41,417 nucleotides of DNA, from assembly GCA_025351455.1 (NCBI GenBank), contig JANXVW010000005.1, positions 1 through 41,417 on the forward strand. Direction: 5' to 3'. The translations under genes and the position numbers were made by a program. This document shows positions 1 through 8,360 of the stretch, piece after piece. The DNA is from Betaproteobacteria bacterium. Lineage in GTDB: Bacteria; Pseudomonadota; Gammaproteobacteria; Burkholderiales; JACQAP01. Below the pieces are notes generated by a model that was not told the DNA's origin, searched no databases, and saw nothing but the letters and a program-made list of their open reading frames with translations. Each line of letters begins with the position of its first letter. The first letter of the stretch is position 1.

Positions 1-1336
1 CGATCCAGGCGCGATAGGGTTTGGTGTTGGCGAGGGTGTCCTTGAGTTCCTTGTCGTCGATGATGCGGCCGGCCTCGAGGTCGATCAGGAACATCTTGCC
101 GGGCTGCAGCCGCCACTTCTTGATAATCTTCTCTTCCGGGATCGGCAGCACACCGGTCTCTGACGCCATGACGACCATGTCGTCGCTGGTCACCAGGTAA
201 CGGGCGGGGCGCAGGCCGTTGCGGTCCAGCGTCGCGCCGATCTGGCGACCGTCGGAAAACGCTACGGCAGCGGGGCCATCCCACGGCTCCATCATCGCCG
301 CGTGATATTCATAGAAGGCACGCCGGTGCGGGTCCATCAAGGTGTGCTTTTCCCAGGCTTCGGGGATCAGCATCATCATGGCGTGCGCCAACGAATAACC
401 GCTCATGGTCAGCAGTTCGAGCGCGTTGTCGAAGGACGCAGAGTCGGACTGGCCGTCATAAATCAGCGGCCAGACCTTGTCCAGATCCTTGCCCAGGATC
501 GGACTGAAGATGGCACCCTGGCGCGCGCGGATCCAGTTGACGTTTCCGCGCAGAGTATTGATTTCGCCGTTGTGCGCGATCATGCGGAACGGATGCGCCA
601 GGTCCCAGGTAGGGAAAGTATTGGTCGAGAAGCGCTGGTGTACCAGCGCCAGCGCCGACGTCACCCTGGGATCGGAAAGGTCCTTGTAGTAACTGCCGAC
701 CTGGCCGGCCAGCAACATGCCTTTGTAGACCAGGGTGCGCGCCGACATCGACGGCACATAAAATTCCTTGCTGTGCTCGAGCTTGAGGGCCTGGATGGCG
801 TGGCCCGCCACCTTGCGGATGATGTAGAGCTTGCGTTCCAGCGCGTCGGTGACGGTGACGCCGGCGCCCCGGCCGATGAAGACCTGGCGAATCACCGGTT
901 CGATCTTTTTCACCGATTCGCCGAGGCTGGTGCTGTCGCAGGGCACATCACGCCATCCGAGCAGGACCTGGCCTTCGTCCTTGATCGCGCGCTCGATTTC
1001 GTACTCGCAGGCCAATCGCGAAGCCGGCTCCTGCGGCAGGAAGATCATGCCCACGCCGTACTCGCCGAGCGGCGGCAGCTTGATGCCCCGGGCGGCCATT
1101 TCCTCGCGGAAGAACTGGTCTGGGATCTGGATCAGTATGCCGGCGCCATCGCCAGCCAGCGGATCGGCCCCGACCGCCCCGCGGTGAGTCAGGTTCTTGA
1201 GGATCAGCAGCCCCTGCGCGATGATGGCATGGCTGCGGGCACCCTTGATGTTCGCGACGAACCCCACGCCGCAGGCATCATGTTCGTTGGCCGGGTTATA
1301 AAGACCCTGCTTGGCGGGTAAATTCGGATGAGCCAT
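1..1336 (-). CDS. gltB: Glutamate synthase (NADPH) large subunit, N-terminal part (partial)
   Basis: Large subunit of GOGAT, which makes two glutamates from glutamine and 2-oxoglutarate. The window holds about 445 residues from the start; the gene runs off the left edge. The start is the ATG at 1334-1336, preceded by an AGAGG-like Shine-Dalgarno. The N terminus reads MAHPNLPAKQ and reaches NEHDACGVGF at residues 18-27. Cys22 is the expected class-II glutamine amidotransferase nucleophile, exposed after removal of a 21-residue propeptide. The conserved THRGA and FSTNTFPTW amidotransferase motifs follow. It lies downstream of aroK-aroB-dgt, the common betaproteobacterial order, where gltD usually follows outside this window. 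A 241-bp gap with strong inverted repeats separates it from dgt. Identity is secure; only the amidotransferase part is visible. Confidence 0.96.
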   Translation of the reverse strand, partial: MAHPNLPAKQGLYNPANEHDACGVGFVANIKGARSHAIIAQGLLILKNLTHRGAVGADPLAGDGAGILIQIPDQFFREEMAARGIKLPPLGEYGVGMIFLPQEPASRLACEYEIERAIKDEGQVLLGWRDVPCDSTSLGESVKKIEPVIRQVFIGRGAGVTVTDALERKLYIIRKVAGHAIQALKLEHSKEFYVPSMSARTLVYKGMLLAGQVGSYYKDLSDPRVTSALALVHQRFSTNTFPTWDLAHPFRMIAHNGEINTLRGNVNWIRARQGAIFSPILGKDLDKVWPLIYDGQSDSASFDNALELLTMSGYSLAHAMMMLIPEAWEKHTLMDPHRRAFYEYHAAMMEPWDGPAAVAFSDGRQIGATLDRNGLRPARYLVTSDDMVVMASETGVLPIPEEKIIKKWRLQPGKMFLIDLEAGRIIDDKELKDTLANTKPYRAWI

Positions 1337-1577
1337 GTCGTCTTGCCTCTGCGCCGTATCGGTAGTGGTGCCCGTCCCGCTGATCGCCGGGACGGTCGAA
1401 TACTCGGGGGGAGCTGTGATGTTACCGCGATTGCCCGCGCCCTTTCAATAAAGGGCGGTCGTCGGAAGGCGGGCCCACGCCACCAAGATGGGTCCGGTTT
1501 TCACGGGTGCAACGTCTGGTTCCGCATAGTCCCGGACCGGCTGTCCCTGGGGTCTCCGGGCAATCCGGTCCGCAGAT
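1337..1577 (-). other. Structured gltB leader / dgt-gltB intergenic region with three inverted repeats
   Basis: No gene is seen in these 241 bp. Three perfect 8-bp inverted repeats are visible: 1533-1540 with 1565-1572 (24-nt loop), 1438-1445 with 1450-1457 (4-nt loop CAAT on the plus strand), and 1372-1379 with 1388-1395 (8-nt loop). None is followed by a T run on the minus strand, so none is a classical intrinsic terminator. The first begins 5 bp after the dgt stop and could protect the dgt 3' end. The other two lie about 40-120 nt before the gltB start and could fold in its leader. No convincing promoter hexamers were found. Regulatory function is an inference. Confidence 0.45.
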
Positions 1578-2699
1578 TCAAGTCTCCTCCACGGTAAACA
1601 GCCGGCGGTGCTCGCGGATGGCATAGCGATCGGTCATCCCGGCGACGTAGTCGGCAATCGCCCTGGGCAGGTCGATTTCGGCCCGGACCTGGAATTCCGG
1701 GGGCAGCAGGCGCGCGTCACCATAAAAAGCCCGGAACAGGTCGGTGACGATGCGCTTCGCCTTGTTGCTCATCCGCGCCACCCGGTAATGCTGATACAAG
1801 TGCTTGTGCAGGAATTTCTTGAGTTCCTGTTGCTGCTCCTGGATGCCCGCACTAAACGCAATCAGCGGCGGGGCATTGCGCACGTCGTCGACGCCACCGG
1901 GATGATGCTGTGCAATCAACGCCCGGCTGCGCTCGGTCAGATCGGAAACCAGGGTGTTGATCATGCGCCTGACCGTTTCATGGATCAGGCGTCGGTCGAC
2001 GAGCGCCGGGTACTGTGCTTTCACGCTATCGAGATGCTGCGAAAATATGCGCACGGACGCTAGCTGTTCGATGGATATCAAACCCGAGCGCAAGCCGTCG
2101 TCGACATCGTGATTGTTGTAGGCAATTTCGTCTGCCAGGTTGGCGATCTGCGCTTCCAGCGACGGACGCATTTTACGCATGAAGCGCTCGCCTATTTCGC
2201 CCAGTTCTTGCGCATTCTTGAGGGAGCAATGCTTCAGGATTCCTTCGCGGGTTTCGAAGCACAGGTTTAAGCCCTCGAATGCCGCATAGCGTTGTTCCAG
2301 GACATCGACGACACGCAACGACTGGAGGTTGTGCTCAAAACCTCCGTAGTCCTTCATGCAGTCGTTCAGCGCGTCTTGGCCGGCGTGGCCGAACGGGGTA
2401 TGGCCGAGATCGTGAGCCAGCGACACGGCCTCGACCAGATCCTCATTGAGGCCGAGATTGCGCGCCACTGAACGCCCGATCTGCGCGACCTCGATGCTGT
2501 GGGTCAGCCGGGTACGGAACAGGTCGCCTTCGTGATTGACGAAAACCTGGGTCTTGTACTCAAGACGGCGAAAGGCGGCAGAGTGGATGATGCGGTCGCG
2601 ATCGCGCTGGAATTCGGTGCGGCCCACGGGGGGCGCTTCGACGATCTGCCTGCCGCGGGATGCTGCGGGATTGGCGGCATAGGCCGCCAGTTCATACAT
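1578..2699 (-). CDS. dgt: Deoxyguanosinetriphosphate triphosphohydrolase-like protein (HD domain)
   Basis: 373 residues, the size of the short dGTPase-like HD proteins rather than the ~505-residue E. coli Dgt. These enzymes cleave dNTPs to deoxynucleoside and triphosphate and are thought to balance dNTP pools. The N-terminal [21 protein letters not shown] block is typical of the family. The HD metal site is complete: His67 (RLTHS), His96-Asp97 ([11 protein letters not shown]) and Asp190 ([11 protein letters not shown]). The start ATG at 2697-2699 overlaps the aroB stop by 8 bp, so translation is probably coupled. Position between aroB and gltB is conserved in betaproteobacteria. Substrate preference cannot be read from the sequence. 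Confidence 0.93.
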   Translation of the reverse strand: MYELAAYAANPAASRGRQIVEAPPVGRTEFQRDRDRIIHSAAFRRLEYKTQVFVNHEGDLFRTRLTHSIEVAQIGRSVARNLGLNEDLVEAVSLAHDLGHTPFGHAGQDALNDCMKDYGGFEHNLQSLRVVDVLEQRYAAFEGLNLCFETREGILKHCSLKNAQELGEIGERFMRKMRPSLEAQIANLADEIAYNNHDVDDGLRSGLISIEQLASVRIFSQHLDSVKAQYPALVDRRLIHETVRRMINTLVSDLTERSRALIAQHHPGGVDDVRNAPPLIAFSAGIQEQQQELKKFLHKHLYQHYRVARMSNKAKRIVTDLFRAFYGDARLLPPEFQVRAEIDLPRAIADYVAGMTDRYAIREHRRLFTVEET

Positions 2700-3780
2700 G
2701 CGCCGCCGTTCCCGCGAGGACTTCGCGCAAATCCCGCAGATCGAAATCCGATGTCATGTAGGCCTTGCCCAGGGATTGCAGCAGGACCAGGCGCAACTTG
2801 CCGTTCTCGACTTTCTTGTCATGTCCCATGAGTTCGAGATAGCGGTCTTGGCCAAGCGAAGGAGCTTCGACCGGGAGGCCAGCGCGCACGAACAGGTCGG
2901 CCATGCGTCGAACCTCAGCGTGCGTCAACAATCCCATGCGCTCGGAGAGTCGTGCCGCCAGCATGGTTCCGGCCGCCACGGCCTCCCCATGCAGCCAGGT
3001 CCCAAAACCCAGTCCAGTTTCGATCGCGTGGCCGAAGGTGTGGCCAAGATTGAGCAGCGCGCGTTCGCCTGTCTCGCGTTCATCTGCGGCGACCACGGCT
3101 GCCTTGTTCTCGCACGAGCGCGTGACGGCATAAGCGAGCGCCGCGGGATCGCGTTCGTTCAATTTGCCGATATTCGCTTCCAGCCAGCCGAGAAAAGGCA
3201 GATCCATGATCAGGCCATACTTGATGACCTCGGCCAATCCGGCGGAGAGTTCGCGGGCAGGCAGTGTGTCGAGCATCGCGGTATCCGCCAGCACCATTCT
3301 GGGCTGGTAGAAGGCGCCGATCATGTTCTTGCCGAGCGGGTGATTGATGGCTGTCTTGCCGCCGACGGAAGAATCCACTTGAGCCAGCAATGTCGTCGGT
3401 ACCTGGATGAATGGCACCCCTCTCTGATAGCTGGCCGCCGCAAAACCGGCAAGATCGCCGACCACTCCGCCGCCGAGGGCGATGATCGCGGATTTGCGTT
3501 CGCAACGATTCGAAAGCAGCGCATCGAAGATCGCGTTCAGCGTCTGCCAGTTCTTGTGCTCCTCCCCGTCGGGTAATACCACCGGAACGATTTCCACCCC
3601 CGCACCGCGCAGCGCCGCACTGAACTTGTCGAGATAAAGGGCAGCGACCGTGGAATTGGTGATCACGGAAACTTTGCGTTGCGGCAGGTGGGGCAGAATC
3701 AGGTCCGCGCGCGCAAGCAGTCCTTCTCCGATGTGAATCGGGTAAGCCCGGGCGCCGAGCCCGACGGTTACGGTTCGCAT
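2692..3780 (-). CDS. aroB: 3-dehydroquinate synthase
   Basis: 362 residues. Converts DAHP to 3-dehydroquinate, the second step of the shikimate pathway, using NAD+ and a divalent metal. The open frame extends 12 codons upstream, but the ATG at 3778-3780 gives the usual N terminus MRTVTVGLG and a 13-bp overlap with aroK. The glycine-rich NAD-binding stretch GGGVVGD is at residues 103-109, followed by [16 protein letters not shown]. Metal ligands are in place: Glu184 (GLAEVIKYG), His247 (LGHTFGH) and His264 (HGEAV), the same numbers as in the E. coli enzyme. Overlaps with aroK and dgt on both sides indicate one transcript. No anomaly seen. Confidence 0.97.
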   Translation of the reverse strand: MRTVTVGLGARAYPIHIGEGLLARADLILPHLPQRKVSVITNSTVAALYLDKFSAALRGAGVEIVPVVLPDGEEHKNWQTLNAIFDALLSNRCERKSAIIALGGGVVGDLAGFAAASYQRGVPFIQVPTTLLAQVDSSVGGKTAINHPLGKNMIGAFYQPRMVLADTAMLDTLPARELSAGLAEVIKYGLIMDLPFLGWLEANIGKLNERDPAALAYAVTRSCENKAAVVAADERETGERALLNLGHTFGHAIETGLGFGTWLHGEAVAAGTMLAARLSERMGLLTHAEVRRMADLFVRAGLPVEAPSLGQDRYLELMGHDKKVENGKLRLVLLQSLGKAYMTSDFDLRDLREVLAGTAAHV

Positions 3781-4364
3781 TGAGGTTGATCCATTGTAGT
3801 TGGTTGATCCCGGCATTCCAGTACGTGATGCAGCCGGTTCACCAGGGAGGTCAGGCTTTGGCTGCCAGTATCAATGGTGATGTGGGCGACTTCGCGATAC
3901 AGGGGATCGCGCGTTTCAAACAAGTCGTTCAGCCGCGCAAGCGGATCCGCGGTTTGCAAAAGCGGCCGGTTCTTGTCGTGCCGGGTTCGGTTTAGCAGAT
4001 CTTTGACGCTGGCGCGCAGATACACGACTGTGCCCCTCGCGCGCAGCCTTTCCCTGTTCTCTGATGCCAGCACTGCGCCGCCTCCGGTAGCGAGCACGAC
4101 ATTTTCCAATACGGTCAATTCGTCCAGAACGGCCGATTCGCGACTGCGGAAACCCGGCTCCCCTTCGATTTCGAAAATCACCGGTATTTTTACTCCGGTG
4201 CGCTCTTCGATTACGAGATCCGAGTCATGAAACACTTTGTTTAGACGCTTTGCGAGGACGCGTCCCACGGAAGTCTTGCCCGCCCCCATCATTCCGACCA
4301 GGAAAATGTTTCCCGGTACGGCTGAGCCATCGTGTCCAGCAAGCGGGGGGGTCGCATCACGCAT
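3768..4364 (-). CDS. aroK: Shikimate kinase
   Basis: 198 residues; about 17 residues longer at the N terminus than E. coli AroK. Phosphorylates shikimate at the 3-OH with ATP. The P-loop GMMGAGKT is at residues 24-31. Asp47 in the HDSD motif matches the shikimate-binding Asp34 of E. coli AroK, Arg73 is in GFRSRE, and the TGGG Walker-B-like motif is at 93-96. The lid contains RPLL. The start ATG at 4362-4364 is the first Met in frame; translation could start later, nearer GNIFLVG, but no good internal start codon is seen. It lies 91 bp after pilQ, beyond an intrinsic terminator, so aroK-aroB-dgt probably has its own promoter. Confidence 0.95.
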   Translation of the reverse strand: MRDATPPLAGHDGSAVPGNIFLVGMMGAGKTSVGRVLAKRLNKVFHDSDLVIEERTGVKIPVIFEIEGEPGFRSRESAVLDELTVLENVVLATGGGAVLASENRERLRARGTVVYLRASVKDLLNRTRHDKNRPLLQTADPLARLNDLFETRDPLYREVAHITIDTGSQSLTSLVNRLHHVLECRDQPTTMDQPQCEP

Positions 4365-4370
4365 GGAGTC

Positions 4371-4376
4371 ATTCTA
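4371..4376 (-). promoter_or_regulatory. Candidate -10 element (TAGAAT) for aroK-aroB-dgt
   Basis: On the minus strand TAGAAT lies 6 nt before the aroK ATG. If it is a -10 box, transcription would start at or next to the A of the ATG, giving a leaderless message. A weak -35 (TGCTTG) is 17 nt upstream. The need for a promoter here comes from the strong terminator after pilQ. Weak evidence by itself. Confidence 0.25.
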
Positions 4377-4409
4377 GCGAAACCATGGGTGGGCAAGCAG
4401 CAGGCGGGC

Positions 4410-4439
4410 AAAAAAACGGCCGCAGAGCGCTGCGGCCGT
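4410..4439 (-). terminator. Intrinsic terminator of the pilMNOPQ operon
   Basis: Perfect 10-bp GC-rich stem, 4416-4425 paired with 4430-4439, with a 4-nt loop. On the minus strand it is followed at once by seven T residues (plus-strand A run 4410-4416). It lies about 16 bp after the pilQ stop and is oriented to end pilMNOPQ transcription before aroK. Confidence 0.9.
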
Positions 4440-4455
4440 CGGGGATTGCGCGCCC

Positions 4456-6579
4456 TTAGCGGACGCTAAGGGTATCTTTGATGACTCTCGGCGTAACGAA
4501 GATCAGCAGTTCGCGCTTGTCATTGCGCTTCAAATCCTGGCGGAAGAAAAATCCCAGCAGGGGAATGTCCCCGAGCAGCGGCACCTTGGTCAAAGTAGAA
4601 GATTCTTCCTGCGTGTAGATGCCGCCAAGGCCCACCGTGCCGCCGTTCTCCACCAGTACTTCCGTCGATACCTGCTTGGTGTCGATGGCAGGACCGGCGC
4701 TGGTGTTTGCACCGACGCTGTCCTTGTTCACGTTCAACTTCATCATGATGTTGTCGTCCGGCGTGATCTGCGGCTTGACCTTGAGGCTCAGGGTCGCCTT
4801 GCGGAACGATACGCTCGTCGCACCACTGCTCGTCGCCTGCTGGTAGGGGATTTCCGTACCTTGTTCGATGATGGCTTCAACGTTGTCCGCGGTGATCACG
4901 CGCGGACTCGATATGATCTTGCCCTTGCCGTCCGCCTGCAACGCAGTGATTTCCAGGTTCAGGAACTTTGTCATCGCATCGTTCATGAGGATCAGGGAGA
5001 GTTGCCCCGGAATCACGCCGCCGAGACCTGGAGCCGCCATGTTGACGAATGTTGAATCGGCAAGAAAATTTGGAGTATCGGTGGTTTGCCCGCTGTGAGC
5101 ACCCGTATCGATCAGCCCGCCGCCGATCAGCGCCCTGCGGTTGCCTCCGGGAATCTGGTCGCCGCGGCCCGACGTGTCGTGATAACCCAGCCTTGCGCCG
5201 ACGTTGCGGCTAAAGGTGTCAGTCGCTTCGACTATCCGCGCTTCGATCAATACCTGGCGTGTAGCGCGATCAGTCTTCTTGAGCAGTTCGCGGACTTCGT
5301 CGAGCTTGCTGGGCGTGTCCTGGACGAAAATCTGATTGGTTCTGGTATCGACGACAGCGCTGCCGCGTTTGGACAGAATTCTCTGGGTGGCGTCAGTAAT
5401 GACTTTCTGGAAATCCTCTGCCTTCTGATAGTTCATCTGGAAGCTTTCCGTGCGCAGCGGTTCCAGTTCGGAAATCTGCGCACGTGCTTCCAGGGCCAGT
5501 TTCTCCTTCGTGGCCAGTTCGTCACGCGGGGCAATCCAGACCACATTGCCGGTCTTGCGCATATCCAGGCCTTTGGCTTGCAGAATGATGTCTAACGCCT
5601 GGTCCCATGGAACGTCCTTCAGACGCAGCGTCAGGTTGCCGGTCACCGTGTCGCTGGTGATGATGTTCAGGCTCGTGAAATCCGCGATGACCTGCAATAC
5701 GGCGCGCACCTCGATATTCTGGAAGTTCAGGGACAGTTTCTCACCGGTATAGCCGCTCTGAGCCTTCGGTTTGCCCGATTCATCGACCACCGGCTTCACT
5801 TCAATGATGAATCGGCTGTCCGTCTGATAGGCCGATTGTTCCCAACGCCCTTTCGGCGTAATCGTGATTCGCGTATTCGCGCCGGAACGGGTCACTTCGA
5901 AATTGTCGACCTGGGTGCCGAAGTCGGTGACGTCGTAACGCCGCTCCAGGGCGGGCGGCAAGGCAGTCTGGATGAAATCCACCAGAACGCTCTTGCCCTG
6001 CTGGCGCAAATCGATGCCTGTCGTCGCGTCCGACAGGTCGACGATGATCTGTGCTTCGCCGTTCCGGCCGCGACGGAAATCAACGTCGCGTACCGCGTGG
6101 CCTTCCGCAGCGGCCTTGGGTTCTGCAAAAGCAGTGGACGTGTCGGGGGTCGTCGCTGCCGCCGCGCCCCCTTCCAAAGTGATGACTACTGCGTTTCCAT
6201 CGATCTTGGTGTCGTACTTCACCATCTTGGTGAGGTTGAGTACCACCCGGGTCCGGCCACCCGATTGGCCCAGCCTGATCGTGCGCAAATCACCCTGGTT
6301 TACGTCCTGCGAATTTTTTCCGAGACCATTCGTGGTGCTGGGAAAATCGAACGCAACTCGCGGCGGGTTGTTGACGGTAAATGCCGCCGGGGGGTTGGTC
6401 GGCGTATCCTTGAACCCGAGCTTGACCGTTACGGTACCCGCTTGCGTTGAAACGTCTATCGACTGAATGACGTTGCCGGCGGGAGGCGCGGCTTTATCCT
6501 GGCCCTGTGCAACCGTGCTCACCAGGAACACCATTCCCAGCGAGGCTGCGAGTTTAATCAAACGACCGATGCGTTTCAT
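4456..6579 (-). CDS. pilQ: Type IV pilus secretin PilQ
   Basis: 707 residues. Outer-membrane secretin through which the type IV pilus emerges. A signal peptide occupies about residues 1-27 (hydrophobic LAASLGMVFLVSTVAQG). Two AMIN-type peptidoglycan-binding domains cover about 35-250. An STN/N0 domain follows around 285-345 (LSLNFQNIEVRAVLQVIADF), then an N1/NolW repeat, then the C-terminal secretin barrel ending with VPLLGDIPLLGFFFR and ELLIFVTPRVI. It is the last gene of pilMNOPQ, 19 bp after pilP, and is followed by an intrinsic terminator. Length and domain order are normal for betaproteobacterial PilQ. Confidence 0.97.
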   Translation of the reverse strand: MKRIGRLIKLAASLGMVFLVSTVAQGQDKAAPPAGNVIQSIDVSTQAGTVTVKLGFKDTPTNPPAAFTVNNPPRVAFDFPSTTNGLGKNSQDVNQGDLRTIRLGQSGGRTRVVLNLTKMVKYDTKIDGNAVVITLEGGAAAATTPDTSTAFAEPKAAAEGHAVRDVDFRRGRNGEAQIIVDLSDATTGIDLRQQGKSVLVDFIQTALPPALERRYDVTDFGTQVDNFEVTRSGANTRITITPKGRWEQSAYQTDSRFIIEVKPVVDESGKPKAQSGYTGEKLSLNFQNIEVRAVLQVIADFTSLNIITSDTVTGNLTLRLKDVPWDQALDIILQAKGLDMRKTGNVVWIAPRDELATKEKLALEARAQISELEPLRTESFQMNYQKAEDFQKVITDATQRILSKRGSAVVDTRTNQIFVQDTPSKLDEVRELLKKTDRATRQVLIEARIVEATDTFSRNVGARLGYHDTSGRGDQIPGGNRRALIGGGLIDTGAHSGQTTDTPNFLADSTFVNMAAPGLGGVIPGQLSLILMNDAMTKFLNLEITALQADGKGKIISSPRVITADNVEAIIEQGTEIPYQQATSSGATSVSFRKATLSLKVKPQITPDDNIMMKLNVNKDSVGANTSAGPAIDTKQVSTEVLVENGGTVGLGGIYTQEESSTLTKVPLLGDIPLLGFFFRQDLKRNDKRELLIFVTPRVIKDTLSVR

Positions 6580-6598
6580 ATTCGCGTGCTCCTTGAGT

Positions 6599-7120
6599 TC
6601 ATTGCTCGAGCAGCTGCAAACTGCTTGTGCGCTCGGTCCAGGATCCCGATGAAGAATCCTGGATGACTTCCTTGAGTGTCACCGTCGATTCGCTGATTGA
6701 GGTCACGACACCGAAATTTTGGCCAAGATAGTTGCCGGACTTGACGCGATACAGGTTGTTGTCCGGCGTCTTGATCAGCGCGAAGCGAATCTGCTTCTGT
6801 TCCAGGGTGCCGACCATTTGGAGACTTTCGAGCGGAAAGGCTTCCAGCGCTTCCTTGCGCCGGTTCAGGTCGGGGCGCGGACCACCGCCCGTCCCACCAC
6901 GCGAGTCTGCAACGGTCTTGCGCGGCTTGAAGGGATCCGACAAATCAAAGGCGTTGTAAGCAAAAGGTTCGAACTGCCTGACCTCGGGGATCGGTTCCAC
7001 CCGACCGCGCAGTCCCTCACCCGACTCCTTGACGAACGTCTTCAGGTCGGAAAACTGTTCGCCCCCGCAACCGAAGAGGAACAGGACCGCGACCACCATG
7101 GCTGAAAGGGCGCGCATCAT
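6599..7120 (-). CDS. pilP: Type IV pilus assembly lipoprotein PilP
   Basis: 173 residues. Inner-membrane lipoprotein that binds the PilN/PilO pair and the periplasmic part of PilQ. The short signal peptide ends in the lipobox LFGC with acylated Cys18. After a disordered linker rich in Pro, Gly and Arg (about 60-90), a beta-domain covers about 95-165 (LESLQMVGTLEQKQIRFALI, then VKSGNYLGQNFG). The ATG overlaps the pilO stop by 4 bp (ATGA), showing coupling. A second Met directly follows the first, so the start could be one codon later. Confidence 0.95.
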   Translation of the reverse strand: MMRALSAMVVAVLFLFGCGGEQFSDLKTFVKESGEGLRGRVEPIPEVRQFEPFAYNAFDLSDPFKPRKTVADSRGGTGGGPRPDLNRRKEALEAFPLESLQMVGTLEQKQIRFALIKTPDNNLYRVKSGNYLGQNFGVVTSISESTVTLKEVIQDSSSGSWTERTSSLQLLEQ

Positions 7121-7749
7121 TTCTTCTTGGGAGCGGCGGCGTCACGGGCAGCCTTGCGCTGAGCCGCAACTTCGCTGTCATCCAGGTAACGAAATGTTTT
7201 GGCGACGGCATCCAGGGTCAGGCCGGTCTTGCTCGTGCTGAGCGCAATATCGTTCAGCGTGACGATGCGGGATAGCTGGGAAATGTCGCTCGCAAAGGCA
7301 CCAATGTCATGGTAATTACCGGCGAGCTTGATTGTTATCGGCAGTTCCGCATAGAACTCCGAGCGGGTTTCGGCTGGCGCCGGGCGGAACAGTTCGAACT
7401 GCAGGCCGCGTCCGAGACCTGCCTGGTTGATGTCCGTAAGCAAAGCTTCCATCTCCGACTTGTTTGGCAACTGCTTCAACATTTCACCGAAGGATTCCTC
7501 GATCTCCGCCAATTGCTTGCGATAGGCCTCGAGGTTTACGGCCTGCTTTTTCTTGTCCAGAAAGGAAGTCCGCAGCTCCTGTTCCTTGTCGCGGTCCCTC
7601 GCCAGTTCGTCAAGCTGGTTCTGCCAATCGAACCAATAGCCGGCGAACACCAGCACAAGAAGCAGGATAAACAGGGCACCGAGCTTCGGTAGGGCCGGCC
7701 AGCTGCCGATATCGCGTGGATTCAGTCTTCGGAGGTCTTCGAGCGTCAT
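7117..7749 (-). CDS. pilO: Type IV pilus inner-membrane protein PilO
   Basis: 210 residues. Bitopic inner-membrane protein that dimerises with PilN and links the cytoplasmic motor to PilP/PilQ. One membrane segment lies at about residues 24-44 (GALFILLLVLVFAGYWF). A periplasmic coiled coil follows (about 48-105, rich in Glu, Lys and Gln), then a ferredoxin-like domain ending near FRYLDD. The C terminus is Lys/Ala-rich. It starts 5 bp after pilN and overlaps pilP by 4 bp. No anomaly seen. Confidence 0.95.
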   Translation of the reverse strand: MTLEDLRRLNPRDIGSWPALPKLGALFILLLVLVFAGYWFDWQNQLDELARDRDKEQELRTSFLDKKKQAVNLEAYRKQLAEIEESFGEMLKQLPNKSEMEALLTDINQAGLGRGLQFELFRPAPAETRSEFYAELPITIKLAGNYHDIGAFASDISQLSRIVTLNDIALSTSKTGLTLDAVAKTFRYLDDSEVAAQRKAARDAAAPKKK

Positions 7750-7754
7750 GGGCG

Positions 7755-8360
7755 TCAGGTTTTCGGCGCGGGGGGCACGGCGGCGGGCGCGCCCGGTCTC
7801 GGATTGGCGCTTTCTTCCTTGGGCCGCGAAATACTGACGTTCAGATTGAATTCATTCAGCAGAGCATTCTCGACGGTGACCGCTTTGATTTCAATCAGCG
7901 TCGGTGACTCGAGCCAGGGAGAAGCCTCGAAATTGCGCATCAACGTCGATACCCGCGCATTGGAGGTCGCATAGCCGACCACGTTCACCTTTTGGCCGGT
8001 CTGCTTCACGGATTTCAGATACACGCCATCCGGCAGCTGCCGGACCAGCTGGTCGAGCAACCGGACCGTCTCGGTGCGGTTTGTTTGCAGGGATTCCACA
8101 ACGCGCTTGCGCGCGAGCAACGCTTGTGTTTGCTCTTTCAGTTTCCTGATTTCATCGATCTGCTTGTCCAGCTGCACGATCTCCGATTCCAGGTACTTGT
8201 TGCGTTCAACCTGGTTTTCGATGCGACCGGCGAAAAAGATATGTACCGCGACGACGATGGCACCCGCCAGGGCAAGTGTCAGGCCGGCAAGGACGAAGAA
8301 TTGCTGCTGCTGGGCCTTGCGCCGTGCGGCGCGATGCGGCAATAGGTTGATTGGAATCAT
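7755..8360 (-). CDS. pilN: Type IV pilus inner-membrane protein PilN
   Basis: 201 residues. The N terminus MIPINLLPHR is the conserved cytoplasmic peptide that docks in the groove of PilM. A membrane segment follows at about residues 22-46. A coiled coil covers about 50-100, then comes a periplasmic ferredoxin-like domain (LPDGVYLKSVKQTGQKVNV and WLESPTLIEIKAV). The tail is Pro/Ala-rich and low in complexity. The ATG overlaps the pilM stop by 4 bp. The N-terminal motif and gene order make the call secure. Confidence 0.96.
   Translation of the reverse strand: MIPINLLPHRAARRKAQQQQFFVLAGLTLALAGAIVVAVHIFFAGRIENQVERNKYLESEIVQLDKQIDEIRKLKEQTQALLARKRVVESLQTNRTETVRLLDQLVRQLPDGVYLKSVKQTGQKVNVVGYATSNARVSTLMRNFEASPWLESPTLIEIKAVTVENALLNEFNLNVSISRPKEESANPRPGAPAAVPPAPKT

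Noticed and set aside
302-1321. Open frame of 339 codons on the plus strand
   Set aside because: Antisense shadow of gltB; the minus strand encodes a clear glutamate synthase N terminus, and the plus-strand product is Arg/His/Gln-rich with no family pattern.
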